Assembly (NCBI GenBank): GCA_023386495.1
Contig: JAEWJS010000183.1
Location: 1-23,010 of the forward strand
Origin: Bacillota bacterium
GTDB lineage: Bacteria; Bacillota; Bacilli; Paenibacillales; Paenibacillaceae
Direction: 5' to 3'
Length of the DNA: 23,010 nt
The notes under the pieces: model-generated
Told to the model about the DNA's origin: nothing
What the model saw: the letters and a program-made list of their open reading frames with translations, nothing else
Database searches by the model: none
In this document: piece by piece, positions 6,755 through 13,474 of the stretch
Numbering within the stretch: the first letter of the stretch is position 1
Layout: every line of letters begins with the position of its first letter
Program-made: the position numbers and the translations under genes

Positions 6755-7474
6755 TCACTCCTTCGCCGCGGCATCGAACAGACCCGCGAATTGATCCGTA
6801 TAGTAGAAATGCATCGCGACCGTAAGCTCATATTGTTCCAAGAGCTCTTCGTCCTCCTGACCCCCGGAAGGGCCCGACAGCGCGGCAAGCTTCCACTCGC
6901 CCACTCGAATGATTCGCTTCGCCTGGCGCAGGTTGTCCATGAAGGCCAGCAAGTCCGCATACTTGCCCTGAACCGTCAGCTCGTAACGCATCTCGGTTAA
7001 CCCGCTGCCGACCGTTACGGCCCGCGCTTCTTCCTCGGTATCGACCGCTTCGAGGAAATCTTGCATCTGCCCTTCCGAAGCAGACAGGTTCGCTTCCGCC
7101 GTCTCCGGTTGTTGCGCTTCGGCCCGCTCCATCGCAAGAATCTCGGTTCCGGTCTCGCGCTCGATCGATCGGAGACTGCTCAGCAGTGCCGCAGCCTCCG
7201 GCTTGGGAGGAAGCATCTCGCCGATGTCCGTCACCATGCTCGGGGTCAATTCTTCAGGAGCGGGCAGCGACTCGGCCTGCTCCTTCAGCGCTTTCATCTC
7301 GGCTATGGCGCTGTCCGCCGCATGGAGGCGAGCTTGGACAGGGTAGACGAGCTGCATATACAGCACGATCAGAATCAACATGGCCGCGCCAGCCGTAATC
7401 GGGAACAGCACCTGCGGTTTGCGTAGCTTCTCGACGAGCTCGGTCCATTGCTTCGCGTTAAGCTCCGTGTTCAC
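6755..7474 (-). CDS. pilO: PilO-like type IV pilus alignment protein
   Basis: This 239-aa protein has the PilO layout. A short cytoplasmic N-terminus is followed by one membrane helix (about residues 24-45, AGAAMLILIVLYMQLVYPV), a coiled-coil-prone stretch (ADSAIAEMKALKEQAESL), and a C-terminal ferredoxin-like domain with GKYADLLAFMDNLRQAKRI, typical of PilO/GspM. PilO pairs with PilN to form the alignment complex that links the cytoplasmic motor parts to the pilus. I chose GTG 7474, which overlaps the pilN stop by 4 bp (GTGA) and has AGGAGG 9 bases upstream. Overall identity to textbook PilO is probably low, so the call relies on architecture plus gene order. Confidence 0.85.
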   Translation of the reverse strand: MNTELNAKQWTELVEKLRKPQVLFPITAGAAMLILIVLYMQLVYPVQARLHAADSAIAEMKALKEQAESLPAPEELTPSMVTDIGEMLPPKPEAAALLSSLRSIERETGTEILAMERAEAQQPETAEANLSASEGQMQDFLEAVDTEEEARAVTVGSGLTEMRYELTVQGKYADLLAFMDNLRQAKRIIRVGEWKLAALSGPSGGQEDEELLEQYELTVAMHFYYTDQFAGLFDAAAKE

Positions 7475-8448
7475 TCTGCGGTCCCTCCTTCCGTGCCGGC
7501 AGGCTGCGTCCAAGACAACACGACGGTAACTTCGTAGATCGTGACGGTCCGCAGCGCCTCCTCTTCGGTCTCGGGATCGCCATCGCCGAGATCGATATTC
7601 GCTTCGCGGTCCTTGTCCATCTGCGCGAGGTTGTCCCGTTGCCGGTTATAGGCATTCCATCTTGCCCGAGCCGCTTCATATTCCTCATCCGTTATGACGC
7701 CTTGGTCGGAAGCATCCAGCATGCCGTCCCAGTCTGCGTCAGTGCCATTGTGGGTGGACGGCAAGTCCGGCAAACGAATGCCGAAGGAGCTCTTGGCAAT
7801 CTCCTTCTCGAACATCCATTGGAGTTCGTTCAAGAGCGCCTCGTTCTCGTCCTCCGCCGTCGACAGGTCCTTCAACAGATCTTCGTAGTACGATTCGGAT
7901 GGCCGCGGTACGTCCGGCGTCTCCTGCGGCAGCTCCGACTTGTCATCCTCAGGCATCAACGCCCTTGCCGCCACTTCGAGACGCTTCATCTCGACGATAT
8001 CGAACGCTGCGACATCGGCATTGAGCTGCAGCTCGGCAAGATAGGCCGCCGTCCCCTCCATGTCGTTGAATTGCAGCGCCATCTGCGTCATCGCGTCTTT
8101 GTCCGTGTCGATCTCGACCAGACGAGCCGAGCTCGGCAGACCGGACGTAATCGACTTGATCCGGGCGACCCAATCGGTACGTGCGGCAGACAGCTGCTCT
8201 GCCGTTGCGAGGTAGGACTGGTATTGCTGCATGCGAGGGTCGGCGGCGTGGCGGTCCTGCCAATAGGCAGCCTGCAGCCGCATCTGCCTTGCCTCCGCTT
8301 CCTTCGAATCGGCAGTAATGCCCAGCACATACGCCATGCCGAAGAGAACAAGAATGGCGAGCAGCAAGAAAGCTACGGTGCTGATCGTCAAGCTGCGGAG
8401 ATGCTTCGTCAGGAACGGGACACGGGGGAGCAGGTTAATGTTGCGCAT
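7471..8448 (-). CDS. pilN: PilN-like alignment protein with large acidic insertion
   Basis: The 325-aa product starts MRNINLLP, the conserved PilN motif that docks into PilM. A membrane helix follows (about residues 20-43), then a coiled-coil region and the first half of a ferredoxin-like domain. Ordinary PilN is about 180-220 aa. Here roughly 130 residues (about 164-297) are inserted before the last strand (TVTIYEVTVVLSW). The insertion is acidic and helical and contains DADWDGMLDASDQGVITDEE, which resembles EF-hand calcium loops. The ATG at 8448 forms a TGATG junction with pilM; a TTG one codon earlier is possible. A GGGGG site lies 8 bases upstream. The PilN call is firm from the motif and context; calcium binding is a hypothesis. 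Confidence 0.88.
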   Translation of the reverse strand: MRNINLLPRVPFLTKHLRSLTISTVAFLLLAILVLFGMAYVLGITADSKEAEARQMRLQAAYWQDRHAADPRMQQYQSYLATAEQLSAARTDWVARIKSITSGLPSSARLVEIDTDKDAMTQMALQFNDMEGTAAYLAELQLNADVAAFDIVEMKRLEVAARALMPEDDKSELPQETPDVPRPSESYYEDLLKDLSTAEDENEALLNELQWMFEKEIAKSSFGIRLPDLPSTHNGTDADWDGMLDASDQGVITDEEYEAARARWNAYNRQRDNLAQMDKDREANIDLGDGDPETEEEALRTVTIYEVTVVLSWTQPAGTEGGTAE

Positions 8449-9620
8449 CAATTCCGCCCCCTTAATCCAAGGCCGAACGGCACGGCCATCGACAAGTGCG
8501 ATGCGCCGAACCGATCGGTCCGATCCGTGTACGAGCCGAACGGCATCTCGACGATCGGCTGCGGCATGCGCCCGCGGAGCCCGTCCAGCACCTTCTTCAT
8601 ATTCGGAATGTCGCCGGTGACGATAATCCGATTGAATTCATGGTCGCGGTTGTTGAGCGTATAACGGTAGAAGTTCATCAACCGTTCCAGCTCATGCACG
8701 AGCTCCGCGATATGATCGGCATCCCGATCCTGCGACGCCTGAATGCCGAGCAACAGCTGTTCGAGCGGGTCTTCCGGCACCTCCGGTTTATCATCGGAGC
8801 TTGCGATCACCACCGACAAGCTGCGCGTGATCCGAAGCTTGCCGTCATGGTAGATCGAGACGTCCGTGCCTCGTTCGTTAATGTCGACGAGCAGGACGGT
8901 CCCTTCGGCCGCCGTGTCGTCGCCGTGCTTCAGTAGTCGGTACAGCGTGAATGCCTTGATCTCCATGCTGACAGGTGTCAGCCCGGAGGCAGTAACGGCT
9001 TCTTTATATTCCTCGATCAGCTCAAGCGATGCGGCTGCCATCATGACGTCGCATTTATTGTCCTGCTCGGCTTCGCTGGCTGCCGGCTCTTGGCCGAGCA
9101 GTCCGCCGAACGGATCGGCTGCTTGAGAAGGATCGGAATGGTCAGGGTTATTGTCGGTCTTCTTGCCTGTCGTCGGCTTGGCACGCTTCAGCCGCTTGCG
9201 CTCCGTCGTGGCATCCTGATTGATGAAATCGTAGTGCGGATCCTCGAACGGCAGGTGAATGTTATGCTTCAGTTCAAAGTCGACCAGCTTGCGCATCTCG
9301 TGGTCCGGAATATCCGGAAACCGGAAAAATCGAACCATGACATGCTGGCTCGGCAACGTCAAATGGACGCGCTTGGTTCTCGTATTCAATCTGGCATAAG
9401 CAGCCCGAATGGCCTGCATGACGCCAACAACATTTTTGATCCGGCCCTCGACGACCGCATCCGCCGGGAGCGGCTCTATGGCCGTACCCTTCACGATGGG
9501 CGATTTGCCGTCTCGGACGATCAACTCTGCCATTTTCACCGACGTGTCCGTCATTTCGAGACCGATTGCGGCGACGCCGGGCAATAGGGATTGGAGGTAA
9601 TGCGACAAGGATTGGCCCAT
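8448..9620 (-). CDS. pilM: PilM, actin-like cytoplasmic pilus assembly protein
   Basis: The 390-aa protein has the FtsA/actin-like PilM fold signature: an N-terminal GLEMTDTSVKMAEL phosphate-binding strand-turn, the LPSQHVMVRFFRFP stretch with (L/V)DFELKHNIHLPFED, VLLVDINERGTDVSIYHDGK for the second nucleotide loop, and a C-terminal IIVTGDIPNMKKVLDGL. PilM binds the N-terminus of PilN on the cytoplasmic side and relays signals from the motor ATPases. Between residues about 136 and 188 there is a low-complexity, charged insertion (KRLKRAKPTTGKKTDNNPDH and on), which is not part of the core fold. ATG 9620 has only a weak ribosome-binding site (GCGGGTG). The gene is 46 bp after pilD and overlaps pilN by one base. 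Confidence 0.93.
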   Translation of the reverse strand: MGQSLSHYLQSLLPGVAAIGLEMTDTSVKMAELIVRDGKSPIVKGTAIEPLPADAVVEGRIKNVVGVMQAIRAAYARLNTRTKRVHLTLPSQHVMVRFFRFPDIPDHEMRKLVDFELKHNIHLPFEDPHYDFINQDATTERKRLKRAKPTTGKKTDNNPDHSDPSQAADPFGGLLGQEPAASEAEQDNKCDVMMAAASLELIEEYKEAVTASGLTPVSMEIKAFTLYRLLKHGDDTAAEGTVLLVDINERGTDVSIYHDGKLRITRSLSVVIASSDDKPEVPEDPLEQLLLGIQASQDRDADHIAELVHELERLMNFYRYTLNNRDHEFNRIIVTGDIPNMKKVLDGLRGRMPQPIVEMPFGSYTDRTDRFGASHLSMAVPFGLGLRGRN

Positions 9621-9666
9621 ACGGCACCCGCTTTCTTCGAAAATTACGGCGTCCCGGTGCGGCAGA

Positions 9667-10443
9667 TCAACCGCCTGCTAGCAGGGAAACATACCAATTG
9701 ACAAGGGGGGTCCCCCATAAGTAAGAGATGAAGCAGCCTAGCGCGATCGAAGGTCCGAAGGCGATCGGCTGCCGATCTCGAATGCTGCGCTTGTACGTGA
9801 CGAGCGCAACGATTAAGCCGATGATACATGCGAGAAACACGGATAATACGGTTAGCGGCAATCCGAGCACGAGCCCTGCGAACACGTACAGCTTCACGTC
9901 GCCGCCGCCCATGCTCTCCTTCTTGAAGAGCGCCGCTCCCAGCCAGCCCGCCAAGAACATCGCGCCGCTTCCGGCGACAGCCCCAGCGAGATACATCCAG
10001 AGGGGCTCCGGATGAACGAACAGGCGGAACAGGAGCATGACCGCAATCGCCGGGAAAACAACGACGTCGGGGATGATCATCTCGCGGATGTCCGTGATCG
10101 AGATGACGACCATGATGCCGACGAGCAGCAGACCCGCGAACAATTCGGGCGTGAGCCCGAGCTGCCAGCCTGCGAGCACGAAACCGGCAGCCGTGACCGC
10201 TTCGCCGATCGGGTAGATCGGCGAGATCGGGGCACGACAGTACCGGCAGCGGCCGCGCAGGAAGAGGTAGCTGAAGACGGGAACGAGGTCTATCGCCCGA
10301 AGTCTATGGTTGCAATGGACGCAATGGGAAGGCGGATAGACGATCGATTCCCGCTTCAGCACGCGGATGCCGACAACGTTCAAGAAGCTGCCGATCACGA
10401 GACCGTACGCGGCTAGTATGACGAGAAGACCAGCGGTGGCCAT
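9667..10443 (-). CDS. pilD: Type IV prepilin peptidase / N-methyltransferase
   Basis: The 258-aa integral membrane protease cuts the Gly/Met junction of prepilins and methylates the new N-terminus. Both parts are visible. The N-terminal cytoplasmic zinc region has Cys41-x2-Cys44 and Cys66-x2-Cys69 (CVHC, CRYC). The aspartic protease residues are Asp118 in ITDIREMIIPD and Asp182 in MGGGDVKL. Eight or so hydrophobic segments fill the rest, as usual for the family. The start is ATG 10443 with AGGAG 6 bases upstream. It lies 34 bp after the main prepilin gene, its obvious substrate. The two minor prepilins at the end of the operon carry the same cleavage motif. Confidence 0.96.
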   Translation of the reverse strand: MATAGLLVILAAYGLVIGSFLNVVGIRVLKRESIVYPPSHCVHCNHRLRAIDLVPVFSYLFLRGRCRYCRAPISPIYPIGEAVTAAGFVLAGWQLGLTPELFAGLLLVGIMVVISITDIREMIIPDVVVFPAIAVMLLFRLFVHPEPLWMYLAGAVAGSGAMFLAGWLGAALFKKESMGGGDVKLYVFAGLVLGLPLTVLSVFLACIIGLIVALVTYKRSIRDRQPIAFGPSIALGCFISYLWGTPLVNWYVSLLAGG

Positions 10444-10477
10444 GGGCGGCAGCTCCTTTAGTTGGTGAGCTAGTTAA

Positions 10478-10858
10478 TTACTTCGTAGAAACCGAATACT
10501 CATTCACACCGTTATTGTCAGTATCCGTTATTGTTACTGTATCAAAAGATTTGGTCGAATCTGAAGCAAGCTTCGCATCCCCGTCAAAATAACCCTCCGA
10601 CTTCAACGTTGCTACAGTGATAGAACCCGTGGAAATATCTCCACCATCTAGAACGTACAGTTTTGCTGCTTCGATAATCATTCCTTCTTTGCGATCATCA
10701 GAATTATCTTTGGAATTCTTGATAATGTTACCGATGGCGATCGTACCGATGCCCGCTACAATACCGAGAATAACGATAACCGCCAACAGTTCGACCAACG
10801 TCATGCCTTTCTGTTTCTTCTTCGACTTGCTCATGAGACCTTGTACCAAAGACTTCAT
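10478..10858 (-). CDS. pilA: Main type IV prepilin (PilA/ComGC-like)
   Basis: The 126-aa prepilin has an 18-residue basic leader ending KKKQKG, then MTLVELLAVIVILGIVAGIG, with Gly at -1, Met at +1 and Glu at +5. The mature protein of 108 aa is a small globular pilin with an Asp-rich end (ITDTDNNGVNEYSVSTK) and no cysteines. The Asp-rich end could bind metal, as C-terminal loops of some major pilins do. Its place between pilC and pilD and its strong ribosome-binding site (GGGAGGG, 6 bases before ATG 10858) suggest the major subunit. Base composition is clearly less GC-rich than the adjacent pilC and pilD genes, suggesting separate evolution of the exposed subunit. A 240-bp gap with a long hairpin lies upstream. 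Confidence 0.92.
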   Translation of the reverse strand: MKSLVQGLMSKSKKKQKGMTLVELLAVIVILGIVAGIGTIAIGNIIKNSKDNSDDRKEGMIIEAAKLYVLDGGDISTGSITVATLKSEGYFDGDAKLASDSTKSFDTVTITDTDNNGVNEYSVSTK

Positions 10859-10899
10859 AGTAGTCCCTCCCTGAAAGAATGTAATGGGTGATCATCTAT

Positions 10900-10915
10900 A
10901 ACAACATCTGTTGTT
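10900..10915. repeat. Inverted repeat upstream of the main prepilin gene
   Basis: AACAACA-TC-TGTTGTT is a perfect 7-bp inverted repeat 42 bp upstream of the prepilin start. On the minus strand it runs into TTATAG, a possible -10. It could be an operator or a small RNA hairpin; no adequate -35 is seen. Confidence 0.4.
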
Positions 10916-10969
10916 ACCGTAAGTAAGGTAAGTCACGTTTATAAAGGCCGGTTGTCAGCGCCAAGAAGG

Positions 10970-11044
10970 TTGGACGATGGCAGCAATTGAGGAGCGGAGT
11001 GTAGTCTAAGCTACATGAGCACCGGAAATTGCGCCAGCGTTCAA
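10970..11044. repeat. Long imperfect hairpin element between pilC and the prepilin gene
   Basis: From the outside in, the arms pair TTGGA/TTCAA (one G-T), TGGC/GCCA, GCAATT/AATTGC and GTGTAG/CTACAT. The terminal loop is 6 bases (TCTAAG). The two inner stems are separated by a symmetric 10 x 10 internal loop, GAGGAGCGGA facing GAGCACCGGA. It starts 55 bp beyond the pilC stop and lies 112 bp before the prepilin start. No T tract follows on either strand, so it is not a standard terminator. I have an impression of similar GGAGCGGAG...GAGCACCGG elements in Paenibacillus intergenic regions, but cannot verify this. It may be a mobile repeat, an RNA processing site, or an expression-balancing element in the operon mRNA. 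Confidence 0.6.
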
Positions 11045-11098
11045 GATTCGCCGCCGAATAAGCTTCGTCAGCATCGGCATCGCGATCACAAGCGGCCC

Positions 11099-12316
11099 CT
11101 AGAGTTGGCCGATGTTTTCCATGAGTTTGAAGCTGGGCAGCATAACCGCCAGCACGATCGTGCCGACGATGCCCGACAGCGCGAGAATCATGAGCGGCTC
11201 GAGCAGCGACTTCAGACGGTCCGCCATCATGTCGACGTCGGTCTCGTAGAAGTCGGCGACCTTCTCCATCATGGAGTCGAGCGCGCCCGTCTGTTCGCCG
11301 ACGACGAGCATATGCACGACCATCGGCGGGAACGTCCAGGAATCCTGGAATGGCCTCGCGATCGATTGCCCGCCGCGCAGCTCCTCGCGCGAATCGCGCA
11401 CGACCTTGCCGATCACCTTGTTGCCGACGACGTTGGCCGTGATGTCCATAATCTGGAGCATCGGGACGGCAGCCGCGTAGAGCGAGCTGAACGTCCGGCA
11501 GAACCGGGCGATCGATTGCTTGTGGTTCAGCGTCCCGAATACCGGCAATTTCAGCTTCACGAAGTCAAGCCAGTAGCTCCCCTTCGGATTTTTGCTGAGC
11601 AGGTTAAACGCGATAATCGGCGCGAAGAAGAAGATCGGAAGCAGATACCAAGAGTGAACGACAAAATTGCTGATCGCCACGACGATTCGCGTAATGAGCG
11701 GCAGCTCGAGTCCCATCGACGCAAAGCTGTCCACGTACATCGGTACCACGAACACCAACAGCAGCGTCACGACCAAGATCGTTGTAGCGCCCATGATGAG
11801 CGGGTAGACCATGGCGGATTTGATTTTCTCCCTGGTGACGTATTCCTTCTCGAACATGACCGCCAGCCTGTCCAGCATGCCGTCGAGCGTGCCGCTCGCC
11901 TCGCCGGCCCGCACCATGTTGATGAAGATCGTGTTGAATATCCACGGGTACGCGGCGCATGCCACCGAGAATTGCATCCCCTGCGCCATGTCGTCCGATA
12001 CGCCCTTGAGCACTTGCTTGAGCGTCTTGCTCTCGGTCTGGGCGCTCAGCGTACGGACGGCTTCGACGAGGCTGACGCCCGACTTGTACAAGGTCGCGAG
12101 TTGGCGGCAGAACACGGTGAAGTGCTTGACCTTCACCTTCGGCTTGCCGAAGCTGATCTCTCGATGCAGCAAGCTCTTGCTGAGATCGAAGAGGTCCAGT
12201 ATCCACAGTTCCTTCTGCCGCAGCTCGTTCAGCGCCGCATCGTAATTGTTCGTTTCCACAATGCCCGTGTGGAGGAGCCCCTCATTGTCGACTGCCCGGT
12301 ATTTGAACTTCGGCAA
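11099..12316 (-). CDS. pilC: PilC/GspF inner-membrane platform protein
   Basis: The 405-aa protein is the platform on which PilB and PilT act to add or remove pilins. It has the usual two T2SSF domains: residues about 68-190 (HFTVFCRQLATLYKSGVSL...VRAGEASGTLDGML) and about 270-392 (IARFCRTFSSLYAAAVPMLQ...VVGEQTGALDSMMEKVADFY). The repeated GE.(S/T)G.LD motif is plain in both. Hydrophobic segments lie at about 168-195, 220-240 and 376-398. The N-terminus begins PKFKYRAVDNEG, the standard family start, so the TTG at 12316 is the start codon, with AGGAGG 8 bases upstream. The gap to pilT is 25 bp. Confidence 0.96.
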   Translation of the reverse strand: MPKFKYRAVDNEGLLHTGIVETNNYDAALNELRQKELWILDLFDLSKSLLHREISFGKPKVKVKHFTVFCRQLATLYKSGVSLVEAVRTLSAQTESKTLKQVLKGVSDDMAQGMQFSVACAAYPWIFNTIFINMVRAGEASGTLDGMLDRLAVMFEKEYVTREKIKSAMVYPLIMGATTILVVTLLLVFVVPMYVDSFASMGLELPLITRIVVAISNFVVHSWYLLPIFFFAPIIAFNLLSKNPKGSYWLDFVKLKLPVFGTLNHKQSIARFCRTFSSLYAAAVPMLQIMDITANVVGNKVIGKVVRDSREELRGGQSIARPFQDSWTFPPMVVHMLVVGEQTGALDSMMEKVADFYETDVDMMADRLKSLLEPLMILALSGIVGTIVLAVMLPSFKLMENIGQL

Positions 12317-12341
12317 CGGTGCTCCCTCCTATCGAATCGAT

Positions 12342-13385
12342 TTAGGACTGCAGGTCCGCGAAGCCGAACAGCGCTTCCTTCGCCGTCTCCATCGTGATGA
12401 CCCGCTTCTGGAGCAGCTCGCGCAGCGCGCTGTCCATCGTAATCATCCCTTGCGCGCGGCCGGTCTGCATCACCGAGCGGATCTGATGGATCTTCTCGGA
12501 GCGGATCAAGTTCGCGACGGCCGGCGTATTCACCAGCACCTCGATGGCCGCGACCCGGCCTGCGCCGTCCGCCGTCGGAAGCAGCCGCTGCGCCATGACG
12601 CCGAGCAGCACGGAGGACAGCTGGACGCGAATCTGCTGCTGCGCCTCCGGCGGGAACACGTCGATGATCCGGTCGATCGTCTGCGGGGCGTCCGCCGTAT
12701 GCAGCGTACCGAATACGAGGTGCCCCGTCTCGGCCGCCGTGATGGCGATCGAGATCGTCTCGAGGTCGCGCATCTCGCCGACGAGCACCACGTCGGGATC
12801 CTGCCGCAGTGCCGCGCGGAGGCCGCTTGCGAAGGACGCCGTGTCGACCCCGATCTCGCGCTGGTTGACGATGCAAGACTTGTGGTTATGTACGAACTCG
12901 ATCGGATCTTCCAGCGTGATGATATGATCGTTGCGCGTTCGATTGATGTAGTCGAGAATCGCGGCCAACGTCGTCGATTTGCCGCTTCCGGTCGGACCGG
13001 TCACGAGCAGCAGGCCCTGCGGCTTGCCTGCGAACTCTTCCGCGATCTGCGGCAGCCCAAGCTGCTCCATTGACGGAATGTGCTGCGGGATCAGACGGAT
13101 CGTCAACGCCGCATTGCCTTTCTGCTTATAAGCGTTCACCCGGAATCGGGATACGCCCGGAATGCCGTGGGACAGGTCGACGTCGCCCGTCTCCATGAAT
13201 TGTTCGTATTGCTCGGTCGAGAGCAGATCGCGGATCATGTCCAGAATATCCGTCCGTGCCAGCACCTGCTCGGATACCGGCGAGAGACTTCCGTGAATCC
13301 GGAACATCGGCGGAGAACCGACCGTGAGATGGACATCGGACGCTTTGTTCTGATGCGCCAAGGCCAATAGCTCGTTAATGTGCAC
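12342..13385 (-). CDS. pilT: PilT retraction ATPase
   Basis: The 347-aa hexameric ATPase depolymerises the pilus. Visible motifs are Walker A GPTGSGKS (130-137), the Asp box IITLEDPIE (155-163), Walker B VVLVGEMRD (199-207), the His box GHLVFGTLHT (221-230) and ANLIRSEK (291-298), the counterpart of the AIRNLIRE motif that sets PilT apart from PilB. The length is typical of PilT, and the long GspE-type N-terminal domain and zinc motif are absent. The start is GTG 13385, with GGAGG 7 bases upstream. It lies 89 bp after pilB. Presence of PilT implies a retractable pilus, for twitching or DNA uptake, rather than a simple secretion pseudopilus. Confidence 0.96.
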   Translation of the reverse strand: MHINELLALAHQNKASDVHLTVGSPPMFRIHGSLSPVSEQVLARTDILDMIRDLLSTEQYEQFMETGDVDLSHGIPGVSRFRVNAYKQKGNAALTIRLIPQHIPSMEQLGLPQIAEEFAGKPQGLLLVTGPTGSGKSTTLAAILDYINRTRNDHIITLEDPIEFVHNHKSCIVNQREIGVDTASFASGLRAALRQDPDVVLVGEMRDLETISIAITAAETGHLVFGTLHTADAPQTIDRIIDVFPPEAQQQIRVQLSSVLLGVMAQRLLPTADGAGRVAAIEVLVNTPAVANLIRSEKIHQIRSVMQTGRAQGMITMDSALRELLQKRVITMETAKEALFGFADLQS

Positions 13386-13474
13386 GCTTCGCCCTCCTCA
13401 TCCAAGTTATCGCTTGCGCGAATGGCCGGCGCTGTACCCGGAACCGTTACCTTCCCCGTTGTCAGAATGAACCG

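Noticed and set aside
10940..10975. Possible sigma-54 promoter (TTGGCGC...GGCC, minus strand) for the main prepilin gene
   Set aside because: The distance between the GG and GC elements is 12 bases instead of 10, and the -12 element is poor.
11015..13073. Plus-strand frames of up to 460 codons opposite pilC and pilT
   Set aside because: The opposite strand carries complete PilC and PilT with all motifs; the plus-strand products are Arg/His/Asp-rich shadows without start signals.
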